Assembly: GCF_036289385.1 (NCBI RefSeq)
Contig: NZ_JAYFFH010000006.1
Span: 61,410-125,409, forward strand
Reading direction: 5' to 3'
DNA: 64,000 bases
Source of the DNA: Anaerofustis butyriciformans
GTDB lineage: Bacteria; Bacillota; Clostridia; Eubacteriales; Anaerofustaceae
Below are positions 8,757 through 18,008 of this stretch, in pieces. The notes beneath the pieces are model-generated. The model had not been told where the DNA came from and did not search any database. It saw nothing but the letters and a program-made list of their open reading frames with translations. Both the position numbers and the translations under genes were made by a program. The stretch's first letter is position 1; each line of letters starts with the position of its first letter.

Positions 8757-9929
8757 ATGAACTTATATACAGACGAATTGGAATTTTTTGATAAAGAACT
8801 TCTTATTGAACATTTTACAAAAAAGAAAACAAATCCTCTTTCAAAGCAACAAGCCATAAAATACTTAAATAACTTAGAAGCAAGTTATAGACAACGACTT
8901 AATAAAATAAAAGAATGTGATTTTTCCAATAAAGAACTAATTTTAAAACAACTTCTTGAGCAATTAAGCCAATTTGAAAGAGATTATGAAGTTTATGGTG
9001 AAAATATATATAAAGAATATGAAACAGAAAAATTTGAACAAATATGGTTTTATTCTAAAATTCTAGAAGAACTTAAAGAATTAAATGAAAATATAAATAC
9101 AAAAGATTTATTTAACAAATGCAATAATAAATTTTTTGATTTATTTGTAAACTTCTACTTTTATACAAAAGAAAATAAAATTTATGCAGATTCAATTCTT
9201 GGAACATCTTCAATAAACATACACGATACTACATGGAAAAAAGAAATCGGAGTAGAAATAAAAGAATACGAATTAAAAGAAAATGACGATTATTATATTG
9301 AAATTTCTAAATCAGAAGCAGAAGTATTGGAAGACTTCTTCATGAAAGACATAAATTTAATTTATTCACAAAACATAAAAAAAGCACTTGATTATGCAAT
9401 TTTCTATTTTACGGGAAAGAAAAGAAAAATATTAGATAAGCCTTATCTTTCTCATGCTTTAGAAACAATGCTTATTGCTTCATCTTTAACAAGTGATGAA
9501 AATGTATTAATATCCGCTCTTCTTCATGGGGTAGTTAAAAATTCCGATTCAAATATAATAGAAATAAAAAAATATTTTGGAATGAATATAGCTGAAAAAA
9601 TACTTTTCATGACGAATATGGAAGAAAATTTCAACAACGAAAAAGACTGGAGCGAAGGAAAGAAAAATATTTTATATAAACTCGACAGTGCAAATATAGA
9701 AATAAAAATACTTGTTTTATCAAACGAACTTTCAAAACTTCGTGAAATAGATAAAGATTTTGAAACATATAAAGATAAGGTATGGAGTTATTTCAACGAG
9801 CCTGACAAAAATAAACATAAATGGTATCACGAAGAGGTTCTTGAAAGATTATATCCTTTAAGATTAAGTGGTGCTTATGACGAATATAAGGAACTCATTT
9901 ATAAAAATTTAACCAACATATATAATTAG
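8757..9929 (+). CDS. RelA/SpoT-type HD-domain protein with degenerate site
   Basis: A 390-residue protein starting 15 bp after whiA with AGGAGGAG before the ATG. The N-terminal two thirds are charged and helical with no recognised domain. From about residue 222, KPYLSHALETMLIASSL and ALLHGVVKNSDSN match the HD hydrolase region of RelA/SpoT ppGpp enzymes, but the HD dipeptide reads HG, so the metal-binding Asp is lost. No synthetase domain is visible. It is likely a catalytically inactive relative, perhaps a nucleotide sensor. Assignment to the HD superfamily is from motif likeness. Confidence 0.6.
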   Translation: MNLYTDELEFFDKELLIEHFTKKKTNPLSKQQAIKYLNNLEASYRQRLNKIKECDFSNKELILKQLLEQLSQFERDYEVYGENIYKEYETEKFEQIWFYSKILEELKELNENINTKDLFNKCNNKFFDLFVNFYFYTKENKIYADSILGTSSINIHDTTWKKEIGVEIKEYELKENDDYYIEISKSEAEVLEDFFMKDINLIYSQNIKKALDYAIFYFTGKKRKILDKPYLSHALETMLIASSLTSDENVLISALLHGVVKNSDSNIIEIKKYFGMNIAEKILFMTNMEENFNNEKDWSEGKKNILYKLDSANIEIKILVLSNELSKLREIDKDFETYKDKVWSYFNEPDKNKHKWYHEEVLERLYPLRLSGAYDEYKELIYKNLTNIYN

Positions 9930-9954
9930 AAGGACTAAAAAGTCCTTCTTTTTT
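9928..9954 (+). terminator. Terminator after the pyrR-whiA-HD operon
   Basis: AGAAGGACT and AGTCCTTCT pair around AAAA and are followed by a T run, starting at the stop codon of the HD protein. Confidence 0.85.
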
Positions 9955-10097
9955 GTAAACAATATAAAACCCCACTATAAAATACAATACAAAAGCTATT
10001 TATTATTCCTAAATAAACAAAAAGATAAACAACTTCCCCTTTACTAAACAAAAATTATATTATATACTTTATAAAGATTATTATTAAGGAGAAAAAA

Positions 10098-11192
10098 ATG
10101 AAAATAGGATTAGTAGGACTACCAAATGTAGGTAAAAGTACATTATTCAATGCACTTACAAAAGCAAATGCAGGAGCAGAAAACTATCCTTTTTGCACAA
10201 TAGAACCAAATGTAGGAGTTGTTAATGTTCCTGATGAAAGAATAGATAATTTAAGTAAACTTTATGACACATTAAAAACTGTATATGCAACAGTTGAATT
10301 CGTGGATATTGCCGGACTTGTAAAAAATGCCGGAAAAGGCGAAGGACTTGGAAACCAATTTTTATCAAATATCAGAAACGTACATGCAATACTTCAAGTA
10401 GTAAGATGTTTTGATGACGGCAACATTACTCATGTAGACGGAAGCATAGATCCTGTAAGAGATGCAGAAACAATCAACTACGAACTAATCTTTTCTGACC
10501 TTGAGCTAATTGATAAAAGAATTGCGACAGTACAAAAAGCAGCAAAAAGCGGAAGAAAAGAAGAAAAATTCATGCTTGCAACTCTTGATAAAGCAAAAAA
10601 GCTTTTAGAAGAAGGAAAATTTATTAATTTAGATGATTTTGACGAAAATGAAAGCGAATATTTAAAAAGCCAAGATTTACTTACAACAAAACCTATTATG
10701 TATGCGGCAAACGTAAGTGAAGATGATTTACTTGAAGATAATGATTATGTAAAAGCATTAAAAGAATATGTAAAAGAAGTAAATCCAAATATAGAAGTAA
10801 TAAAAGTTTGTGCAAAAATCGAAGCAGAACTTAGCGAGCTTGAAGATGATGAAAAAAACATGTTCCTTGAAGAACTTGGAATTAAAGAATCAGGACTTGA
10901 CCAAATCATAAAAGAAGGATATAAACTTCTTGATTTAATAACATTCTTAACAGCAGGGAAACAAGAAGTAAAAGGATGGCAAATTAAAAAAGGTACAAAA
11001 GCACCGGGCGCAGCAGGAAAAATCCACTCAGATTTTGAAAGAGGATTCATTAGAGCTGAAGTAACAAAATATGATAAACTTATGGAAGCAGGAAGCGATG
11101 TTAAAGCAAAAGAACTTGCTTACACAAGAATCGAAGGAAAAGATTATGTTGTTGAAGACGGCGATGTAATATTCTTTAGATTCAACGTTTAA
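10098..11192 (+). CDS. ychF: YchF/OLA1 redox-regulated ATPase
   Basis: A 364-residue Obg-family P-loop protein, exactly the usual length. GLPNVGKSTLFNALT is the P-loop at the N terminus, ENYPFCTIEPNVGVV is the switch I region, DIAGLVKNAGKGEGLGN is the G3 region, and the C-terminal TGS domain ends DYVVEDGDVIFFRFNV. YchF prefers ATP over GTP and associates with ribosomes. AAGGAG before the ATG; single-gene unit with its own terminator. Confidence 0.96.
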   Translation: MKIGLVGLPNVGKSTLFNALTKANAGAENYPFCTIEPNVGVVNVPDERIDNLSKLYDTLKTVYATVEFVDIAGLVKNAGKGEGLGNQFLSNIRNVHAILQVVRCFDDGNITHVDGSIDPVRDAETINYELIFSDLELIDKRIATVQKAAKSGRKEEKFMLATLDKAKKLLEEGKFINLDDFDENESEYLKSQDLLTTKPIMYAANVSEDDLLEDNDYVKALKEYVKEVNPNIEVIKVCAKIEAELSELEDDEKNMFLEELGIKESGLDQIIKEGYKLLDLITFLTAGKQEVKGWQIKKGTKAPGAAGKIHSDFERGFIRAEVTKYDKLMEAGSDVKAKELAYTRIEGKDYVVEDGDVIFFRFNV

Positions 11193-11204
11193 AAAGAATT
11201 AAAT

Positions 11205-11228
11205 AAGAACCTTATCGGTTCTTTTTTT
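11205..11228 (+). terminator. Terminator of ychF
   Basis: AAGAACC and GGTTCTT pair around a short loop and run into seven T residues. Confidence 0.8.
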
Positions 11229-11296
11229 ATATTTATATTTGAAATAATAAAACAAAATAATATACTATATATATCTACATAAAAAGGAGAAAAAAT

Positions 11297-12997
11297 ATGA
11301 AAACAACTTTGGTTGGAATTAACAGCGCATATACGCATACAAATCTTGCAATATATTATTTATTCAATAACTCTATACCAAAAGGTATGGATGCTAATAT
11401 AAAACAGTACAACATAAACATGCCAAAAGAAAATGTTTTGGATGACTTATTCTCTCAAAAAAGCGATATTTATATTTTCTCCTGCTATATATGGAATATA
11501 GAATATATTTTACACATTGCCTCTTCCCTAAAAAAAATTACAGATGCAATAATCATATTCGGTGGAAGTGAAGTAAGTTTTAATGCAAAAGATTATTTTG
11601 ACAAATATGATTTCATAGACTATATTGTTGCCGGAGAAGGAGAAGAAATAACTTTAAAGCTGTTAAGCAAATTACAAAAAAACGAAGAAGTAAACATTCA
11701 AAACGTATTTGATAAAAATTCAAAATATTATACATATATAAAGCAACATATAAATTTTAATGATGTAATATTCCCATATAAAAATGTGGATATGAAAGAA
11801 TTTGACAATAAAATAATTTATTATGAAAGTCAAAGAGGATGTCCTTACAACTGCAGTTACTGTCTTTCTGAGCTCGATAAAAGGCTAAGATTTCGTGATG
11901 TAGAAAAAGTAAAAGAAGAAATAATGTTTTTTATAAACAACGATATACCTTTAGTTAAATTTATCGACAGAACTTTTAATGCTGACAATAAAAGAGCTAA
12001 GGAAATAATTAGATTTATTTTAGACAATAGTAAACACACTAAATTCCATTTTGAAGTATGTGCAAATTTACTTGATGATGAAATAATAGAACTTTTCCAA
12101 AGTGCACCAAACGATATGTTTCAGTTAGAGGTAGGACTACAATCCATAAATGAAAATACAATAAAAGAAATCAACAGAACAACAAACACAGAAAAAATAG
12201 GTCAAAACGTAACAAAACTTTTAAAAAACGACAATGTCCATATTCACCTTGACTTAATTTCAGGACTTCCTTATGAAGATATTGAATCATTCAAAAAAAG
12301 TTTTAATTATGCGTATAATTTAAAACCTCATATGTTACAACTGGGATTTTTAAAAGTTCTTCACGGAACAATGATGGAAAAATCAAAAGATAAATATGAT
12401 TTAAAATATAATAACTTTACACCTTACGAAATATTATCAAATAAATGGATGGATTATAGTGATCTTTCAAAATTGAAAGATATAGAGTTTTTAGTTGATA
12501 AATACTATAATTCAAATAACTTTTATAATACTCTTGAATATTTTGTAGATAAAATCGCTAAAACACCATATGATTTTTTTGAAAAATTATCAATATACTT
12601 TTCAAAAAATGAACTATATAAAAGAAGTCTTTCAAAAGAAGACTTATATGAACATTTATATTATTTCTTAAAACCTTTTGATGATGATTTGGCTAAAAAT
12701 TTAGTAAGCTTCGACTATTTATCTTATATGAAAATCAGAAAACCAAATAAAGATTTTATAGAAGATATTGAAACAGTAAATAAAGAAAAGATATTTGAAA
12801 TTATTAAAAAAGAAGAATTTAAAAATAAATACTTAAAAGAATATTCAACCCTATCAACAAAAGAAATATATAAGAAAATTAATATATTAAAATTCTTCAT
12901 AAATCCAGTAACAAAAGGAAAAAAAGAAACTTATATTTTATTTAAAAACATAAAAGAAGATAAAGTTAGAATGGGATATAAATTTTATATAATATAA
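11297..12997 (+). CDS. B12-binding-domain radical SAM protein (DUF4080-like)
   Basis: A 566-residue protein. The N-terminal part (to about residue 130) has a cobalamin-binding-like Rossmann fold with IIFGGSEVSF and VAGEGEE motifs. The radical SAM core follows, with the iron-sulfur motif QRGCPYNCSYC near residue 180 and EVGLQSIN further on. The long C-terminal part matches the DUF4080 group. Members are thought to perform radical chemistry such as methyl transfer; the substrate is unknown. Single gene, AAGGAG before the ATG. Confidence 0.85.
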   Translation: MKTTLVGINSAYTHTNLAIYYLFNNSIPKGMDANIKQYNINMPKENVLDDLFSQKSDIYIFSCYIWNIEYILHIASSLKKITDAIIIFGGSEVSFNAKDYFDKYDFIDYIVAGEGEEITLKLLSKLQKNEEVNIQNVFDKNSKYYTYIKQHINFNDVIFPYKNVDMKEFDNKIIYYESQRGCPYNCSYCLSELDKRLRFRDVEKVKEEIMFFINNDIPLVKFIDRTFNADNKRAKEIIRFILDNSKHTKFHFEVCANLLDDEIIELFQSAPNDMFQLEVGLQSINENTIKEINRTTNTEKIGQNVTKLLKNDNVHIHLDLISGLPYEDIESFKKSFNYAYNLKPHMLQLGFLKVLHGTMMEKSKDKYDLKYNNFTPYEILSNKWMDYSDLSKLKDIEFLVDKYYNSNNFYNTLEYFVDKIAKTPYDFFEKLSIYFSKNELYKRSLSKEDLYEHLYYFLKPFDDDLAKNLVSFDYLSYMKIRKPNKDFIEDIETVNKEKIFEIIKKEEFKNKYLKEYSTLSTKEIYKKINILKFFINPVTKGKKETYILFKNIKEDKVRMGYKFYII

Positions 12998-13023
12998 AAG
13001 ATGACATAAAATGTCATCTTTTT
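12996..13023. terminator. Bidirectional terminator
   Basis: AAAAGATGACAT and ATGTCATCTTTT form a 12-bp stem around AAA between convergent genes, with T runs at both ends. Confidence 0.85.
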
Positions 13024-13453
13024 AATTTATATCATTTAAATATTCCACTACATCATTTGGAACTTCAAAACACATTACACAATCTACTGATTTAAATTTG
13101 ACAATATTATCACCATCAGAAACCAAAATATTTATTTTGTATTTTTTATTGGTTAAGACATAATTATAAGAAAAATGATTTTTTTCGTTTTCTTTTCCCT
13201 TATACATTGCATCATTTTCGTAAACTTTCCAATCGTCAATATCAAGTTTATCTATAAATTCTATTACATCTTTTTTATCAGATAATGTTTGTATATTATC
13301 ATTTGTCTTAATATCAATTACATCAATATTTTTTATGCTATAAAGAACTTCTTTATAATCAATTATATTTGTATTTGGCGAATCAACATTAAAGGAATAA
13401 AAAAGAATAATTCCAAACACCAAAACAAATAACAAAATAATTATTTTTTTCAT
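13022..13453 (-). CDS. Hypothetical membrane-anchored or secreted protein
   Basis: A 143-residue protein with an N-terminal hydrophobic segment (IIILLFVLVFGIILFYSF) and a polar extracytoplasmic part rich in Asp, Asn and Lys. No lipobox. A pair of Cys residues (VDCVMCF) lies near the C terminus and could form a disulfide. Alone on its strand, upstream of and divergent from recD2. I do not recognise a family. Confidence 0.65.
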   Translation of the reverse strand: MKKIIILLFVLVFGIILFYSFNVDSPNTNIIDYKEVLYSIKNIDVIDIKTNDNIQTLSDKKDVIEFIDKLDIDDWKVYENDAMYKGKENEKNHFSYNYVLTNKKYKINILVSDGDNIVKFKSVDCVMCFEVPNDVVEYLNDIN

Positions 13454-13565
13454 ATCTTTCCCTCTATCAATGTATATTTAAATAATATCATAATATTAAT
13501 TTTTTCAATAGTCTTTATTTCTTTTTTGCTTTAATATGATATAATTTTTTATAATGAGGTAAGAA

Positions 13566-15779
13566 ATGAGCGATAAAATAAGAGGAAAAATAGACAGGAT
13601 AATTTATCATAATCCCGATAATTTATATACAATAGCAGATGTTGATTGTAACGGTATACTTGTAACCATCGTAGGTTATTTTGAAAATATAAAGACAGGA
13701 CTTGATATTGAAGCAAGCGGAGAATATACAAACCATATTAAATACGGAGAACAATTTAAAGTCGAAAGTATAGAAATCATAATACCAACTGATACAGACT
13801 CAATATATAATTATCTTGCAAGTGGAATGTTAAATGGAATCGGACCTAAAAAAGCAAAAGATATCGTAGAACATTTTGGTGAAGAAACCATGGATATATT
13901 GGAAAATGACCCTATTCGATTATGCGAAGTAAAAGGAATCGGAAAGAAAACAGCATTAATTGTAGGAATAGAGTATAAAAATCAGTCAAATATGCGTGAT
14001 GTAATAATGAAGCTTGCAAAATACAATATAAAACCAAACTATGCAAGAAAGCTTTATAGTGAGTACAAATCAGATACTTTAGCTATAATACAAACAAATC
14101 CGTATGCACTTATTGACGATGTTTACGGAATAGGTTTTAAAAGAGCAGATCAAATAGCAATGAGTGTAGGAATAGAACTTGAAAGCCCTTACAGAGTTAT
14201 AAGCGGAATAAAATATGTTTTAAACAATTGTTATCAAGATGGGAATACATATATTTTAAAAGATGATTTAGAAGAAAAAACAGCCAGAATGCTCGGAGTG
14301 GATAAAGATATAGTAGATCACCATTTAAAAACACTATTTCTCGATGACAGTGTAATAATGGAAACAGTAGATAACGAAGAAAGATGTTTTATAAAGCAGC
14401 TTTATGAAAGTGAATGCGAATGTGCAAAAAACCTTATGTACATAAACAGCTTTGAAGATATAAATAAACAAGAAATTGACTTTGATAGATTAATCGAAGG
14501 ATATGAAAAAAACAATAAAATTAAATTAGATAAAAACCAGATTGAAGCTGTAAAAACTTCTATAACTTCAAAAATTTCAATCATTACAGGTGGACCCGGA
14601 ACAGGAAAAACAACAATAATTAATGCTATTATTTATATACTTGGAAGTATTGGAAAAAAATATACTTTAACTGCCCCAACTGGAAGAGCAGCAAAAAGAA
14701 TGAGTGAATCCACCAAAAGCGAAGCAAAAACAATACATAGACTTCTTGAATATGAATACACACCACAGGAAGAACATTTTTTATCCTTTGGTAAAAACGA
14801 AGATAATCAAATAGACAGTGATTATATAATAATCGATGAAATGAGCATGGTTGACATAACGGTTTTTGATGCTTTCTTAAAAGCAGTAAAACCCAAGACA
14901 TCTTTGCTTTTTGTGGGAGATATAGACCAGCTTCCATCAGTAGGCGCCGGAAACGTACTTGCAGATTTGATAAACTGCGATATATTCCCTGTAATAAAAT
15001 TAAACACAATTTATAGACAAGATAAAGAAAGTCTTATCGTAACCAATGCACATAGAATAAACAAAGGACAGCTTCCTGTATTAAACAAAGAAGCAAAAGA
15101 TTTTTATTTTATTAATACAATATCTCAAGAAAAAATTAAAAGAAATATATTAAATATAATCTATAACTATAAAAACACACCTTTGAAAAATTATGATTTG
15201 TTAAAAGATTTTCAAATCATATCCCCTCTAAAAAAGGGACTTGCAGGAGTTAACGAACTTAATAAATCCGTCCAACAATTATTAAATCCGGAACATAAAG
15301 AAAAAAACGAATTAAATTTTGGACTTACCCTTTTTAGAGAAAATGACAGAGTAATGCAGATAAAAAACAATTACCAAATGAAATGGACAGATATTAACAC
15401 TCTTAAAAAAGGTGAAGGTGTCTTTAACGGAGATATGGGAATAATCAAAAAAATAGATAAAGAGAAACAAACTCTTGAAATAGTATTTGATGAAGAAAAG
15501 AGAGTAACATATCAAAAAGATCAAATAGATGAACTAACACTATCTTATGCTATAACGGTACACAAAAGCCAAGGAAGTGAATTTAAAGCGGTAATAATTC
15601 CTATTTTCGGAGGATACAGCGGATTTTTAAACAGAAATTTACTTTATACGGCAATTACAAGAGCAAAAGAAATGGTGATATTAATCGGAGAAGTAAATGC
15701 ACTTAAAAGCATGATTAAAAGTGCTTATAAAAATAAAAGAAAAACAATGTTAAAAGAAAGACTCAACGAATATTTATAA
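13566..15779 (+). CDS. recD2: RecD2 / YrrC DNA helicase
   Basis: A 737-residue superfamily 1B 5'-3' helicase, full length for the RecB/RecC-independent RecD2 form. An N-terminal OB-like region and helix-hairpin-helix segments (GIGPKKAKDIV, VKGIGKKTA) precede the motor, which has Walker A GGPGTGKTT at about residue 341, DEMSMVD (motif II), GDIDQLPSVGAGNVL (motif III) and AITVHKSQGSEF (motif V) with LYTAITRAK (motif VI). It acts in DNA repair and mismatch handling. Followed 12 bp later by comF, consistent with a recD2-comF-hpf operon. Confidence 0.95.
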   Translation: MSDKIRGKIDRIIYHNPDNLYTIADVDCNGILVTIVGYFENIKTGLDIEASGEYTNHIKYGEQFKVESIEIIIPTDTDSIYNYLASGMLNGIGPKKAKDIVEHFGEETMDILENDPIRLCEVKGIGKKTALIVGIEYKNQSNMRDVIMKLAKYNIKPNYARKLYSEYKSDTLAIIQTNPYALIDDVYGIGFKRADQIAMSVGIELESPYRVISGIKYVLNNCYQDGNTYILKDDLEEKTARMLGVDKDIVDHHLKTLFLDDSVIMETVDNEERCFIKQLYESECECAKNLMYINSFEDINKQEIDFDRLIEGYEKNNKIKLDKNQIEAVKTSITSKISIITGGPGTGKTTIINAIIYILGSIGKKYTLTAPTGRAAKRMSESTKSEAKTIHRLLEYEYTPQEEHFLSFGKNEDNQIDSDYIIIDEMSMVDITVFDAFLKAVKPKTSLLFVGDIDQLPSVGAGNVLADLINCDIFPVIKLNTIYRQDKESLIVTNAHRINKGQLPVLNKEAKDFYFINTISQEKIKRNILNIIYNYKNTPLKNYDLLKDFQIISPLKKGLAGVNELNKSVQQLLNPEHKEKNELNFGLTLFRENDRVMQIKNNYQMKWTDINTLKKGEGVFNGDMGIIKKIDKEKQTLEIVFDEEKRVTYQKDQIDELTLSYAITVHKSQGSEFKAVIIPIFGGYSGFLNRNLLYTAITRAKEMVILIGEVNALKSMIKSAYKNKRKTMLKERLNEYL

Positions 15780-15791
15780 AAGGAATTTTAA

Positions 15792-16532
15792 ATGGATATT
15801 TTAAATATTTTAAAAGAATCTTATAATAGATTTTTTTATCCTAAAACACCAAAATGCAGCGTATGCAATAGAATATTTATAAACAAAAATAAAATATTCT
15901 GTGATAAATGTAATAATAAAATCGAATGGATAAAAGGAAAAAGATGTGAAATTTGTTCGAGAGAACTCTCCCCTATTTCATATTCTAATTTATGTAAAAG
16001 CTGTGAAGAAGAAGACAATTATTTTACACAAGGCTTTTCAATATGGAATTATGATAAATATTCAAAAAGAATAATAAAAAAAATTAAATATGGAGGATGC
16101 GAGGGACTTTGTTTGGAACTTGGAAATCTATTATATGAAGAAACAGATGAAGTGGATTTTTTATATGAAATAGACTTTATTATTCCAACTCCATCAGACA
16201 AAGAACGATTTAAACAAAGAGGATATAATCAAGCAAAACTTATTGCAAAAGGCTTTTCAGAAAGTTCAAATATTCCAATGAAATCAAATATTGTAGTTAA
16301 ATCAAAAGCAACAAAAGATCAAATTGGTTTAAATGAAAAACAAAGAAAAGAAAATTTAAAAGGAGCTTTTGAAGTAACAAACAAAGATGAAATAAAAGAT
16401 AAAAACATATTAATAATTGATGATGTTTTAACAACTTCATCTACAATAAACGAGATAAGTAAAGTACTAAAAGAAAACAAAGCAAAAAACGTTTATTTTC
16501 TAACCATTTGTTCCAAAAAAAATATCAATTAA
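15792..16532 (+). CDS. ComF family protein, copy 1 (divergent)
   Basis: A 246-residue protein with an N-terminal four-Cys-pair zinc region (CSVC, CDKC, CEIC, CKSC) and a C-terminal phosphoribosyltransferase fold. The PRPP loop reads ILIIDDVLTTSSTINE, where the usual Gly of TTGxT is Ser, and the usual PVP...RGFNQ region reads PTPSDKERFKQRGYNQA. ComF is needed for uptake of single-stranded DNA in competence. A second copy follows directly. The loop change may alter or remove nucleotide binding. Confidence 0.85.
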   Translation: MDILNILKESYNRFFYPKTPKCSVCNRIFINKNKIFCDKCNNKIEWIKGKRCEICSRELSPISYSNLCKSCEEEDNYFTQGFSIWNYDKYSKRIIKKIKYGGCEGLCLELGNLLYEETDEVDFLYEIDFIIPTPSDKERFKQRGYNQAKLIAKGFSESSNIPMKSNIVVKSKATKDQIGLNEKQRKENLKGAFEVTNKDEIKDKNILIIDDVLTTSSTINEISKVLKENKAKNVYFLTICSKKNIN

Positions 16533-16555
16533 AACAATTAAAAAGTAGAAAATTT

Positions 16556-17302
16556 ATGAAAACGTGTTATAATGTTAATATACTAATAAAAGAAACAATA
16601 AAAAAGTTTTTTTATCCAAACAATACAAAATGTTGTGTTTGCGGTAAAATACTATTAAAAGAATACAATATATATTGCATAGACTGTAATGATAAATTAG
16701 AGTGGATTAAAGATAACAACAGATGCGAAAAATGCTCTAAAAAAATATATGAAAAAGGACTTTGTAGTAATTGCAAAAACGAAAATTATTCTTTTAAAAA
16801 AGGATATAGTTTATGGAATTACGGAAAATATTCAAAAAAAATAATAAGTAAAATTAAGAACGAAAAACATAAAGGTTTGTGCATTAGTCTTGGTAATATT
16901 TTATATGAAAAAACCAAGCACTTAGATTTTTTAAAAGAAGTAGATTTGATACTACCTGTGCCAATCCACACATCAAAATTAAAAAAACGTGGTTTTAATC
17001 AAGCTTATCTTATTGCAAAAGGCTTTAAAGACAATACAGATAAAGAGTTAAGGGACGATATAATTATAAAAACATTATCTACAAAAGAACAAAAAAATCT
17101 AAGTAAAACCAAGCGCAAAACAAATTTATGGGGTGCTTTTAAAATAAAAAAAGAAAATGAAATAAAAAACAAGAAAATTCTAATAGTTGATGACGTTTTT
17201 ACAACAGGAAGCACCATAAATTTGTTAAGTGAAATATTATTATCAGCAGGTGCAAAAGAAGTTTATTTTTTAACTCTTGCAACCACTGAAAGCATTAATT
17301 AA
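16556..17302 (+). CDS. comF: ComF family protein, copy 2
   Basis: A 248-residue paralogue of the preceding gene with the same layout: CCVC, CIDC, CEKC and CSNC zinc pairs, PVPIHTSKLKKRGFNQA, and an intact PRPP loop ILIVDDVFTTGSTIN. The ATG at 16556 is chosen; its ribosome site is weak (AAAGTAGAAA), and in-frame TTG 16508 inside copy 1 is an alternative that would couple translation. Of the two, this copy keeps the canonical residues and is the better candidate for the classical ComF role. hpf follows 18 bp later. Confidence 0.87.
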   Translation: MKTCYNVNILIKETIKKFFYPNNTKCCVCGKILLKEYNIYCIDCNDKLEWIKDNNRCEKCSKKIYEKGLCSNCKNENYSFKKGYSLWNYGKYSKKIISKIKNEKHKGLCISLGNILYEKTKHLDFLKEVDLILPVPIHTSKLKKRGFNQAYLIAKGFKDNTDKELRDDIIIKTLSTKEQKNLSKTKRKTNLWGAFKIKKENEIKNKKILIVDDVFTTGSTINLLSEILLSAGAKEVYFLTLATTESIN

Positions 17303-17320
17303 AGAAACGAGGTAAAGATC

Positions 17321-17842
17321 ATGAGAACTGACATTAAATTTAAAAATTATAATGGTGATTATGCTTTAATTGAAAAAGAAGCGGAAAAGAAGCTTGACAG
17401 ATTAAGCAAATATTTCCCTAAAGATCCTAAAGCAAGCATTATGATTAGCGAAGTAAGAGGCCTTGTTACAACTGAAATCACACTTACAGTTGATTCAACA
17501 TTTTTAAGAGTTGAAGTATCAGACAGAGACGTTAGAAACGGAATTGATAAAGCCATTGAAAAACTTGAAGCTCAAATAAAGAAAAACAAAGATAAACTTA
17601 AAAAGAAATTAACGGACTCAATAAGATATGAAGAAGAAGAGGAAGAAATCGAACAAGATAATTCAAAGATCGTTAGAAGCAAAAAATTTGCAATAAAACC
17701 TATGCTTCCAGAAGAAGCAGCATTGCAAATGGAATTACTTGATCATGTATTTTTTGTATTCCTAAATGCAACAACTGATTCCGTTAATGTAATATATAAA
17801 AGAAAAGACGGTCAATATGGCTTAATAGAGCCTGAATTTTAG
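17321..17842 (+). CDS. hpf: Long-form ribosome hibernation promoting factor
   Basis: A 173-residue HPF. Residues 1-100 form the S30AE domain that sits in the decoding channel of the 30S subunit, and a C-terminal domain (VRSKKFAIKPMLPEEAALQM to the end) drives ribosome dimerisation into 100S particles, as in Firmicutes. GAGGTAAAG precedes the ATG. It closes the recD2-comF-comF-hpf run. Confidence 0.95.
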   Translation: MRTDIKFKNYNGDYALIEKEAEKKLDRLSKYFPKDPKASIMISEVRGLVTTEITLTVDSTFLRVEVSDRDVRNGIDKAIEKLEAQIKKNKDKLKKKLTDSIRYEEEEEEIEQDNSKIVRSKKFAIKPMLPEEAALQMELLDHVFFVFLNATTDSVNVIYKRKDGQYGLIEPEF

Positions 17843-17891
17843 ACTAAATTGTTAAAAACTATTGAATTTTCATTAAAAAAAATGTTAAAAT

Positions 17892-17923
17892 GTAGTGTCT
17901 ACGGTTTTACCCTTAGACACTAC
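17892..17923. promoter_or_regulatory. Perfect inverted repeat between hpf and the DUF5317 gene
   Basis: GTAGTGTCTA (17892-17901) and TAGACACTAC (17914-17923) form a perfect 10-bp inverted repeat around 12 bases, directly followed by TATAAT (17924-17929). There is no T tract, so it is a poor intrinsic terminator. It may be an operator or a leader hairpin for the gene starting at 18009. Confidence 0.45.
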
Positions 17924-18008
17924 TATAATATTGTATGAAATATAAACGTTTTATAAATATTTTTTTAAGAAAAAACTTTAGCTTTTACAGTTAAGAAAGG
18001 AATTAATT

